NCBI GenBank assembly: GCA_021209875.1 | Contig: JAGYVD010000010.1 | Location: forward strand, 2,046,001-2,110,000 | Length of the DNA stretch: 64,000 nt | Source: Rosellinia necatrix | Lineage: Eukaryota; Ascomycota; Sordariomycetes; Xylariales; Xylariaceae | Direction of reading: 5' to 3' | Shown: positions 50,417 to 60,390 of the stretch, one piece after another | Layout: every line of letters begins with the position of its first letter | How positions within the stretch are numbered: the stretch's first letter is position 1 | Position numbers and translations under genes: made by a program | Notes under the pieces: generated by a model | The model's database searches: none | Told to the model about the DNA's origin: nothing | Seen by the model: the letters and a program-made list of their open reading frames with translations, nothing else

Positions 50417-52642
50417 ATGAAATCAAGCGTGGTACAGTCGATCGGAGCGGCGCTCCTCGGCGCCTCCGGAGCCCGAGCGTGGCAATTCCCACAATCGCCG
50501 GGCTACGGAACGGCGCAGAGGCCGCTGGGCGTGCTGCCCGACGACGACGTCGACATCTCGTACAACAGCGGGATCAGCGGGCTCACCACGTACGCCAACA
50601 TCCCGTACGTCAGCTGTTTCACGGACGATGCGCCGGAAGGCACCAAGTATGATATTGCCATCCTAGGCGCGCCATTCGACACGGTGAGTGCTCGATTGTT
50701 ATTACTATTATTATTACACTATTCCACACCGGAAAAAAAAAAAAAAAAAAAAGGAAAAGGAAAAGAAATAGGAATTGACAAGATCCACGTTGATACAGAG
50801 CGTTACGGGCCGGCCGGGCACTCGTTACGGACCCCGGGGGATCCGGACTGGCAGCCAGAGGCAGCGCGGGGACTTCGGGTGGAGCGCATATACAGGTCAG
50901 CCGGAGCGCCTCCCATCTGATATGATATACCAACGCCGCATAGACGTTATGAGAGGGGAGTCCGGTGGAGGAAGAAACGAAACACATGTCGTGTACTGAC
51001 AAGAATGGACACGCAGGCAGGAACCCGCTCCGGTCCTGGGCCACCGTCATGGACTGCGGTGATGTGCCGCTGACCTTCCTCGACAACAATTACGCCCTGG
51101 CGCAGTTGACCAAAGCACACAAAGTATGTGACTCATCCCTTTTCCTTTTTAATTTAATTTAATTTAATTTATTTTTTTTAATTTATTTTTTAATTTTTTA
51201 TCATGAATATTCCTCTGTTTTCTCTACAAACGCCCCCTTGTATATTTCACTCACGCGCGAACCTCCCCCTCCAGGTCGTCTCGGGCCGGAAGGCGGCAAA
51301 CGAGACGCACTCGGTGACGCCGAGGATCATCACGCTGGGCGGGGACCACACGACGACGCTGCCGGCCCTGAGATCGGTGCATGAGCACTGGGGGAAGGTC
51401 TCTGTCATCCATTTCGACAGCCATTTAGGTGAGAGCACAGCCAACCAACCAACCCCCCCCCCCTTCAATCCGTTCCGCGCGGACAGAGAAGGCCAGCGCC
51501 GCCCCATGCTAACCAAGTGACCAGACACCTGGGACCCGGCCGAAATCGGTGAGTCTCCTCTGGATAACCCACGTACCCATCATGACCCAGCGCTCACGGC
51601 TTCTTCCAGGCGGTGGTATTTCGGGCTACGCGTAAGTGGAAGCATAGTGCCAACACGGCAAACTCCAAGCTTACGTTCCGGTTTTTTTTTTTTGGTTCTG
51701 TAGCGGCCTTAACCACGGCACGTTCCTCCACATCGCGCATGAAGAGGTACGTAATCTGCGCCCTACCCTACCTTCTTTACCTTCCTTACGCTCTTACACT
51801 ACCCTGCCGCGCCAGTCCACGCAGTGGCGTGATAGAAACCCCCTTCTACCTGCTCTCTCCCCCCTCCTCCTCCTCTAGAAAAAAAAACCAAAAACAAAAC
51901 TCACTCTTGCTTACTATCCCTCTGGCAGGGCTTGATCCGCAACAGCTCGATCCACGCGGGCATCCGCGCGCCCCTGGGGAATACCCGGTACGACGTCGAC
52001 AACGACGTGCGGTGCGGCTTCGCGCGCCTGACGGCGCGGGACCTCGACAGGTTCGGGACCGCCGGGGTCGTCTCGCGTATCCGCGAGCACGTGGTCGGGC
52101 CCGTGTATATCACCGTGGATATCGACGTGCTAGACCCCGCGTTTGCACCTGGTAAGTTTTTTTTTTTTCCCCTTAAAAAAACAAAACCCCCCTCCCAAAA
52201 AAAAAAACCCCCCAAAAAAAATACCCATTCTCTCGAACTCACTATACCTTCCACATCCCCTATCTATCATCGCCTTCGTCTTCAGCTTCTTCTTCGCCGA
52301 TATGAAAAAAAAAAAAGGCACGGGATGGCAGGAGGCCGTCGGCTCACCTGTACAAACAATATCTAAATCCCACCCAATATTTAACAACACTGGCTAACAT
52401 TTTTTCTTTCTTTTCCCCTCGAAAAAGCCACGGGGACAGCCGAGCCAGGCGGCTGGTCGACGCGCGAGCTCCTCACTATCCTCGACGGATTGGCCGGGCT
52501 CGACGTTGTCGGCGCCGACGTGGTCGAGGTCGCGCCGGCGTACGACTCGCGTGGCGAGACGACGACGCTGGCGGCAGCCGAGGTAGTCTGGTCTTTGCTC
52601 GAGATCATGGTCGAGACTCCTGTCAAGTCTCTATCTGATTGA
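50417..52642 (+). CDS. Agmatinase/ureohydrolase with signal peptide
   Basis: A manganese ureohydrolase of the arginase/agmatinase fold that releases urea from guanidino compounds. Exons: 50417-50683, 50799-50895, 51017-51123, 51275-51428, 51525-51548, 51610-51631, 51704-51746, 51929-52151 and 52428-52642, giving 383 residues. All metal-ligand motifs are present: GGDHTTTLP, HFDSHLDTWDP and DIDVLDPAFAP, followed by EPGGW. The N-terminus (MKSSVVQSIGAALLGASGAR) looks like a secretion signal, known from some fungal agmatinases. Two exons are only 24 and 22 nt. Introns of 61 to 276 nt hold long A and T runs. True substrate (agmatine or another guanidino compound) cannot be told. Its 3' end faces the mS38 gene. 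Confidence 0.88.
50732..50752. repeat. Poly-A run inside agmatinase intron 1
   Basis: Nineteen or so A residues in the first intron. Similar homopolymers lie in later introns: TTTAATTTAATTT units at 51148-51199, T12 at 51682-51693, and A and T runs at 52158-52219 and 52304-52316. Confidence 0.8.
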
Positions 52643-53119
52643 GTTTCCCTAGGGTAAAAGAGTTATCCTACATTAGGTCTGGACCTACAAAGATTGCTGT
52701 CATGTGTGTGGATTAAAACAAGAAAAAAAAAAAAAGGGCGGGACTTTGGATGAGGGTGCAAGGTTGAGATTGTAATATATTGGATATTTGCCGCGATGCT
52801 TACGCTTCATGCGTCAACAGCTTATCGGCCTCTATGAATTGATTCCTGCCCTAGCCCCCTTGAATAAGCGCAGACGCAAGAAGTGCAATAACGTGTGGGA
52901 CAAACAAGAAGAAACCCCGCCCCCTCCATGATACGGTTGCTTCCCTCATATTCATCGGATTACAGCCGTACACAATAGACTCGGCGCCAGGTAGATGAAT
53001 GGGAAACGGGCAGCATAGCCCATCCCCGGCCCCCAACGGCAATCGCTTCGCTATATACAGAAATACTACACACGCGACGAACTTTGCCCCTGGGGCTGAC
53101 TGGTGGCGAGCGTAGCGCA
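52643..53119. other. Intergenic region between convergent 3' ends
   Basis: No gene. An A13 run at 52722-52734 may belong to the agmatinase 3' UTR. The minus-strand frame at 52851-53120 abuts the mS38 stop and is unsupported. Confidence 0.5.
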
Positions 53120-54308
53120 CTAAATACGATCCAGCTTCCGCCGTTCGTTTCGTGTCCGTCTCATCAGCTTCTTGTACTTCTTCTTTTTCATCTTAAGCTT
53201 TCGCTGGCGTTTCACGCTGATAGCGAGCATGCTGTCGGGCCGGCCGCGAATCTGCTCGCGTCTAATCTCCCGCAATGCCATGCGCTCGAGGAACGAGCGA
53301 GGCGGATTGGCGGTAGTCCCATCATCTCTAGCACCATCCTCGATCAACTGCGGCGTATGCGCTACGATACGAGTGTTGCCGTTCTCGTCGATGGTCTCCT
53401 CAAGTGTGAACATGGCCCTATAAATGCGGGTTTGAGGCTCTTGTTGCGCTGCCGTCTCTTGTTCCGATGACGCTATTTCTGCGTTTCCAGACTCGGTCGA
53501 GGCACCAGCCTCGGTTCCGGAAAGCGCCTGGGGTATCGGGGGCGGGTGGAAGGGGAGGAATTGGCCCGACATGTGATCCAGCTGCACGTATACGCTGGAC
53601 TCGGTCCCATCCGGGTGCTTCAGGCTGATCTGCTGCATAGGCTCACCGTTTGCGTCGTGGGGGGCCGAGGCGTCGGCCACGTGTTGTGTCGTGATGGCCA
53701 ACCCTTGCATAGACTGCTCAAGCTGGTCGGCGGCTCGGGCTAGCGTGCTCATCACTTTGTTATGCGTGATAGGTTTCGTGCGCGGTGTGAAAATCTGGGC
53801 AAAGGCGTCATCCGTTATGGCCTTGGGAAAACTGTGTGTCACGGAGATGGGTCTGTGAAGCGAGAAGAAGGTGGCCAGGGCCAGAGCTAGAAGGCAAAGG
53901 TAGTCAGCATCCGGCGAGAGAGGTACACTGTAGTACGGCGGCGGCGGCGGCGACGGCGGTGTTTTTGGGATTGGGGGATGCCGTACCTTCTTGCGGCACA
54001 TCCTGCGTGCTGGGGACGCTCGGGAGCTTTCGCTGCGGACTCGACTCTTTAGCCTTACGTCTCCGCTTCTCGCCGCTTTGCTTCTCGCCGCTCTGTTTCG
54101 TGGACTGCGCCGGGCTCGTCGTCACCTGGCCGGCTGAGTAGCCTTTCGGAGAGTCATTGGGGCTGGATGGCTTCGACGACGAGTATCGCCGTTGCGGGCT
54201 ACATCTGGGGCTGCCGTGGAGAGCGAGCACGGTGGATGCTCGTGTTGCCGTCGGTGCGAACGAGGCCAACAGGGGTGACTGGGGTGCGGCTGTGGCGAGT
54301 CGCCGCAC
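53120..54308 (-). CDS. Mitochondrial small-subunit ribosomal protein mS38 (Cox24-type)
   Basis: A mitoribosomal protein; the yeast homologue Cox24 is needed for COX1 expression. Exons 54308-53987 and 53886-53120 encode about 362 residues. The Arg-rich N-terminus (RCSPQRRYSSSKPSS) is a typical presequence. The C-terminal mark is exact: MLAISVKRQRKLKMKKKKYK followed by KLMRRTRNERRKLDRI. The 100-nt intron has a GTACGG donor and a GCTGAC branch site and joins PQE to ALALATFF. Start problem: the reading frame contains no ATG upstream of the presequence before a stop. The first codon taken here is GTG at 54308, and the only nearby ATG (about 54335, MLLPLNG) is in another frame. A near-cognate start, a missed upstream exon or a sequence error could explain it. 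A CAACCAACC repeat lies in the leader. Confidence 0.85.
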
Positions 54309-55817
54309 CGTTGAGGGGGAGCAGCATCCCTCGGGGTATGGACAAGGCCTGGCTGCGAAACGAAGACGGGACGCAGTCGGTGCCTAGCGACGGGATGTTA
54401 CGACGAGGAAACCAAGAGTGATGTTCCGTGAGGCTATCGCCGCCGATAGCAGGAGTTGTTGACTGACTGGTTGGTTGGTGGGTTGGTTGGTTGGTTGGTT
54501 GCTGCTTGGGACCTTGAAAAGCCGAACACAGCCAGTTTGAACACCTGATCTAGTGCTAGATTGGAAATTGGCGTGAAACATCGGCCAGGCGGCACCTGGT
54601 CGGCTAACCATTGACGGAGTATCGATCATCCAGATTCCGACCCGCAAAATTGCGTTATATCGCACTGTGGGGGTTATCAAATATCGCATACTTACATAAC
54701 GCTCAAAACGCAATCTAGGGGGGAGGAGTGCGGCCGAGGATCGGGGGCACTTCTAACTTAGATAAATACCTACTTAGGTACTTGATGTAACATAACTACC
54801 AGGTACATAGATACCTTCAGGCGTAGTGTAGGCTACATCGGCTAGACATCAAGTCGGTAGAAAATATCACAATGGATTGACGAAATCCACCTGAGATGGT
54901 AGTATGGCACACAGACAAGACAAGGTTTACGTGATGATATACCTAATGCATCGGCTACATCCATCTAAGGTATTCGTAGACATTCAATGGCAAAGACAAC
55001 CAAGAATGCCCTACATTGTCCTACCTAGGTAGACTTATATCCTCGCTCTGCTCGCTGCGCGCCATGGTCCCGTATGCGTACCCTCGATGTGGTGGGTATG
55101 CCCTCCCTCCTAGCTAGGTGACATCATGTTCTACGAGACCAGTTGCTCAATTATGATGCTAATCATCTCAGCTCGACTATGCTTCCATCACCGTAAAAAA
55201 AAAAGGTCTCCGCCTGCTTGCACACCACCGGGGACACCTAGAATCTGGACTTATCGCCGTGTGTGTTTTTGGGGTGAATTTGCAGCCAAGGCCGAATTGA
55301 AGTTATTGGGGGAATAAGGAACAAAAAAGACAAAAAAAAAAAAAGGGACGAAACAAAATAACTAGTGAAGAAAGAAGAAGAAAAAACAACAAAACAGTGT
55401 AGTCATAAAGGAATCCCCTGCGAGATTCATCGCTAGACTCTATATGAGCAATGCGTTCTCCTGGTCATCGTCTCGAAAGTCCCAGTTTAGATGACCGTCT
55501 CCTATCCCATGTCCGGAGCCCTGCCAACGGTGCCTGAATTTTGACGGCCTTTCCAGAAGTAGCCTCTTCCTTTCGCTTTGCCGGTCCAAGGTATCCCGGC
55601 CGCGGTCATCGGCTATGCGCAGTCCTCTGTCTCTTGTGTGGAGAATAGAACTCTAGTAGTTGGTTAGTATCGGTCCGCCTTTTTATATAGTATTAAACAG
55701 TACATCTACACAAAGTTTCAGGGTGGTCAAAGCCCAGAACGCCTTCCGCTATGATAATAAGTGTCTGTGATGTGTTTGGGTCGGAGTTTTGCAAGAAAAA
55801 GCGTTGAGAGCTGAGGC
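54309..55817. other. Intergenic region between mS38 and a phosphatase gene
   Basis: Holds the mS38 5' leader, including a (GGTT)n run, then AT-rich DNA with CCTA/TAGG motifs near 54765-54780 and 55021-55032 and several A runs (55194-55204, 55333-55346). No gene supported. The right part is 3' flank of the Psr1-like gene. Confidence 0.5.
54466..54502. repeat. (GGTT)n tract in the mS38 leader
   Basis: About eight GGTT units with one GGGTT variant, reading CAAC on the mS38 mRNA strand. It lies about 150 nt upstream of the presequence. Confidence 0.75.
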
Positions 55818-57437
55818 TCAAAGAGTGACATCGAGGACTAAGCTGACATCCTGGACGTTGGGTCCAGCCAAATCCTCGAGAACGGGTATTAGGTCTAACA
55901 GTTCGTTATCGTGTGCATCCGAGAACCAACTGCTGATAGGAACGGCGTGTTGTGGGTGGAAGATATATGATGTAGGCGAGTTATCGATTATGATGGTGTC
56001 CTTGAGGTCACGTCCAACCTGTGACAGGTCTTTGACGTAATTGCCTTGATGGTTGTAACAGCTCTCGCGGAATAACCTGTGATGGACGACTTTATGGATA
56101 TCAAGCTGGTCCAGCAACGGATCGCCATACTAAATTGCTTCTCGTCAGGTATGTAATTAGGGGTAGGCGCATGCTACATACCTTAGAAACAGACGCCGTG
56201 AAAACAACGACTTCGTAAAGCTCGCCTACACGTTTCATGAACTGGTCTACACCGGGTCGCTTGATCACGTAAACATTGTGATAATTTCCTTCGATTTCCA
56301 CGGGTATCGTGAAATCAGCCTGATGTAGGATCTAAAACCTATTAGTTCCCGCACAACACACCATGTGAATATGTGGCTTACCTTGAACGAACTATGTACC
56401 AGAGTCTCGTCAAGATCCAAGACCAAGCATTTACGGCCCTTGAAACGCTGTTCAATAGGCGGTAAGAGAAATTTTTGCTGTTCTTGCTCGGCCACTACAG
56501 GCTTCTCTTCCTCCGCCACAACCGGCTCTGGAGTTGCTATCGGTGGCGGCGGTGGCGGCGGAGGAACCGTTTTAGGATAACTGTCCTCATCAACGGACTC
56601 GGCAAGCTTTAGTTGTTGCGATGCTACAGAATCAGCATCAGGCATCTCCGAATCTCCATCGTCATCTTTAGTATCCACATCTTCCACCCTTGATACCTCG
56701 GTGCTGGGATCCTCTAACAAAGGAGCGTTGACAGTGATACTCGGACCCGGCGCGGCTACAAGAGTGGCTTGCTTGGATTCATTGTCTTGTTCACCAACAC
56801 CGGGTTGATCGGGCGCTGTGGACTGCGATGCGCGCTTTCCGGATTTCGGCGATTCCTGGGCTAAATGCCCGCTCTGGGGTTGTGAATCCTTCTCCTTCTC
56901 ATAAATCTGCGATCTACTACCCGTAGTTTGTTCAGACGGCGTCACAGTCCTCCTGCTAGATGTCAAAGGTCGTTGAGGGATCCTGTCGAGCTTGTGAGAG
57001 GCCAGGGGCTCTTCCCCGCCTTCAGGGGCATTGGCATTATCCGGAACGCCGCAGCAGCCGAGAAGCGCGAGGAGACCACCTTTCTTCCGTCGTGATGGAG
57101 CGGTGGCCGGAGAGTTGAACTGCGACGACCCAGTAGCATTTGTGGGGTTTGGTGCCGCCGAGCGGTTGGTAGATGCGCTACCATTGCGACGTCGGCCCAA
57201 CATACTGCTTCTAGACTCTCTCGAGTGTCTGCCGGTGCTATGTCGGGATTCGCTGGCTGGAGTGCCGGTGGGTCCTGGAGTCGACGACGGCTCTCTCCTC
57301 TGGGACGACGGACGCGACGGCGTGCTTAAATGACTTCGGCTTCTTGTTGAATTGGCCCCGTCGTCGGGCTGAAACATAGCCTTATCCTTAGAAGCTCGTT
57401 GCTCTACCTGGTTGTCCTGGTGAACACCTCGGGACAT
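55818..57437 (-). CDS. psr1: Psr1/Psr2-type DxDx(T/V) phosphatase (NIF domain)
   Basis: A plasma-membrane-associated HAD phosphatase, homologous to yeast Psr1/Psr2, which act in the general and sodium stress response. Exons 57437-56382, 56331-56182 and 56129-55818 encode 505 residues. The first 320 residues are Ser-, Pro- and Glu-rich and probably disordered, with a hydrophobic LLALLGCCG patch near residue 120 (the yeast proteins use an N-terminal Cys pair for palmitoylation). The catalytic motif is LDLDETLVH with Asp341 and Asp343. Then come [19 protein letters not shown] and [12 protein letters not shown], as in the NIF/FCP1-like phosphatase fold. Both introns are about 50 nt and in phase. 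An upstream in-frame segment is cut by a TAG, so Met at 57437 is chosen. It should be active. Confidence 0.9.
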
Positions 57438-60390
57438 TCTCTCTGGGACAGGAGACCCAGTATCGATGAGCGCAGGGCGTTTCCCGACTAGAACCTATAG
57501 ATTAGCCATCGCGTTCACGCCGATGATAGACCGATGGTGATGGTTGGAGAGATCGTCGTTTTCAGGGGGGCATTTGGGGGGGCATTTGGGGTTTGAAGAT
57601 GCCGCTACGGTTCGAAGAGATATCGAAGTTCCGCGCACATGGCCACACGGCCGTAGTCGAATAGATAAGTCATGCGCCATGGCAGTTGAAGCACACAACT
57701 GCTCCGACGACGCAGAAAACGACGAGCCTCGTCTCGCCGTCCCTTCACGAATACAGGCTTACGCGGGCAGGGTGGAGCGGTTGAAATGTTCATTCATACG
57801 TACCTTAGCTACCTAACCGCCCAAGTGATGCGGTCAATGGCCCTGGTGGCCGCGTGAGAACAGTCGACCGTAGAGGAGACGCGGAAAACGCCAGCGACAC
57901 AGCGGTATCTCAGGCGATTCGGAGGAACAGGAATGATGGGATGTCGACGCGAAAGGAGGTCTTTGCCTGCTGCAAAAGGCTGGGGACGGGATGGGGAAAG
58001 AGGCTCGAGGAGGTCAGGGAAAAGGGCCGCCGCTGGGTGCAAAGCCGCTAGCGCCCCTACCTAATCTGCTAGCTAAATGAAGTGAACGCTCACTGGGACC
58101 TGGATGTGATTTGGGGGGAGTGAGTTAGGGGGCACTCCTCTGAATAGTTAGACCGATCAGAAACCATACCGCTTTGGGTGGGTAGTATGTGCGCCATGGC
58201 CAGCCCCAGAAAGGGTACTAGATATTGCTATGGACTGTTAACATCTCACCCTTGATTGCTCCACAGCACTATCGAAATGTATCGGCCTGGTTGTCTCCTA
58301 TCTCATTACCTGTGAAGCCGGATCCACATTTGAAGCTCTGTAATCTCCAGTCGCAGCCCGCACCTCATCTGAACCGACCCGTATATTTTAGGTTGTACCT
58401 ATACCTACCTATGTGCCAAGCAAGTTAAACACTTGCTACTTACCATGGCCGTTTTCCTGCTCTCCGGTTGCAACTACCAACCTAATGAACTAACAGTACC
58501 AGGTAGTTATAATCTCGCTTCTATTGGTGGAGTCGGTTTCGAACGTCACCATCTTCTAGTGTACCACGAACTCCCTTGGGGCCTTTACTTATCGTTAATT
58601 GTTTTCCGATATGAAAGCGCTCAGATCATCAGATGATGTTGAGCAAGTCCTCTGCTAAGGTAAGATGGACGTACACTATATATGTATGTAAGTACCGTCT
58701 ACCAGCACCCAGGATGATAAGGTCCCCACATCTTACATGCTACCCATGCACCTAGGTATATTGTATTTCGGCTACTTCTCAATAACTATCACCGCTGTCG
58801 ACTGAAAGTTACCTAGTACCTAGTGTCGCCATATGCGATGCCAATAGCCACCTGTCGTCTAGCCAAGATTACTCAAAGATTGCTAATGCCTATAACTATA
58901 CAATGGCGTCCTAACCAAATACCCGAGATTTCTTGTTCGTCACGCGAACACCTAGGTATCCACGTTGGAAGGATAGTACTTACACCTATAACTACTAGGA
59001 ACACCGGAGATATCTGCCTGTGAACGGTATTGCTGTAAAGTGGTTGGTACCGGACTGTGACTGGTCTGGTCTCGTTGCTAAACAGGACCGAGCAAAAACT
59101 TAGCCCCCAGTCCAGATCCACCTCAACGCAACCCACATGCTAGCGAATAGGATGCTGGCAATGTGGTACCTCTCTTCTATTGGCCAACCCTGTCGATGTG
59201 GGCGCTTAGCCGTGCAGGATGGCGGCGTGCGGTGGGACTGTCCGCTGGTGCACCACTGGACCAAGCCTGGATTAGGTGCTCAGGTACACAGGGAGCGAAC
59301 CGCGGACCACTTCATCCCTGTTCCAACAGCCAAGCAAGAACGAGGAAACAACTCTAAATGCGGAGGGTTTCTTCACCACCTCGACAAGGTACTTAGCTAC
59401 ATGACACAACTGCAGTTATGGCTACAAATGCATGCACCAGGGTTGTAATTTTCGCACTCGCAGATTTACGTACACTGCATACATAGTAGTAGTCATCACA
59501 ATATATCAATATATACCGAATAAGGTGCCTAGATCTCGGCGATGGCCGAACCGGGGGGCACATATCCATGGATGTATGTGCATATTTGTATCAGGTAGTT
59601 ACATGAGTCTTATCCACCAAAGCAGTGATGATCTATTAGATACATATTTTTATAAGCATCAAGGCCTATTTATGATGAGATGGAGGTCATGGGGCGTAAT
59701 AATAAGATATTTTATTCAAAGTTGACCCAAGGTTTATATATCCTGTCTTAGATCCCATTGAAGAGGTCAACAATAAAAACGGTATTACGTACCTTAGATC
59801 TCCACTACCTGTTATCAAAGACTCACCATATCCGGTAGTTAGTTACTTAACCTCAAATGATCTGGGGAAAAGCACATGTAAAACGACATATCCTGTAAAT
59901 TAAGCCACAATTAGGTAACTAGTGTAGGTAGGTACGACCTTATAGTCATGTGGCTTGACTAGGTACATTCTTAGCTACGTACCACCTTATAGGCAAGTTA
60001 GGTTTAGGTAAGTGCATTAGATACTTCGTACCTAAGTACCTATCCAAGTTGGGTCAAAAACTTGGGGTAAATGTGGCTAGAATTTCCGCTGACGGCATAG
60101 TTACCTGCAGGTAGGTACCTAGCTTCCAGCGTACCGAGGTGATCTATCACATGGAAAGACGGTCGCTGTCATGATGTGCATCGCGCATCCCACGAATCTT
60201 CGCTAGTCGTTTTCTTCCATTCCCGCCAACTTCTTCTCCTAATTCGGACAGCACAACAACCCCAGCCAATTGCGACACTTCCAAACTCGCCCAGCCTATG
60301 CGTCAATAACTATGCCAGGCTTCATGCTGCCGATGGCTTCGTCGCTTACCCTGCCAGACCTATCGTAATTGACGTCACGCGCCGGCCAGG
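57438..60390. other. 3 kb intergenic region
   Basis: No gene supported. Next to 57438 lies the phosphatase promoter, with a tandem GGGGGGCATTT unit at about 57566-57592. The centre has GC-rich frames (57544-58051) without motifs. From 58100 on it is AT-rich with CCTA/TAGG motifs (58402-58412, 59925-59935, 60110-60120). The end is the ABC transporter promoter. Confidence 0.45.

Noticed and set aside
57544..58051. GC-rich frames upstream of the phosphatase gene
   Set aside because: No conserved motif; likely leader or promoter sequence.
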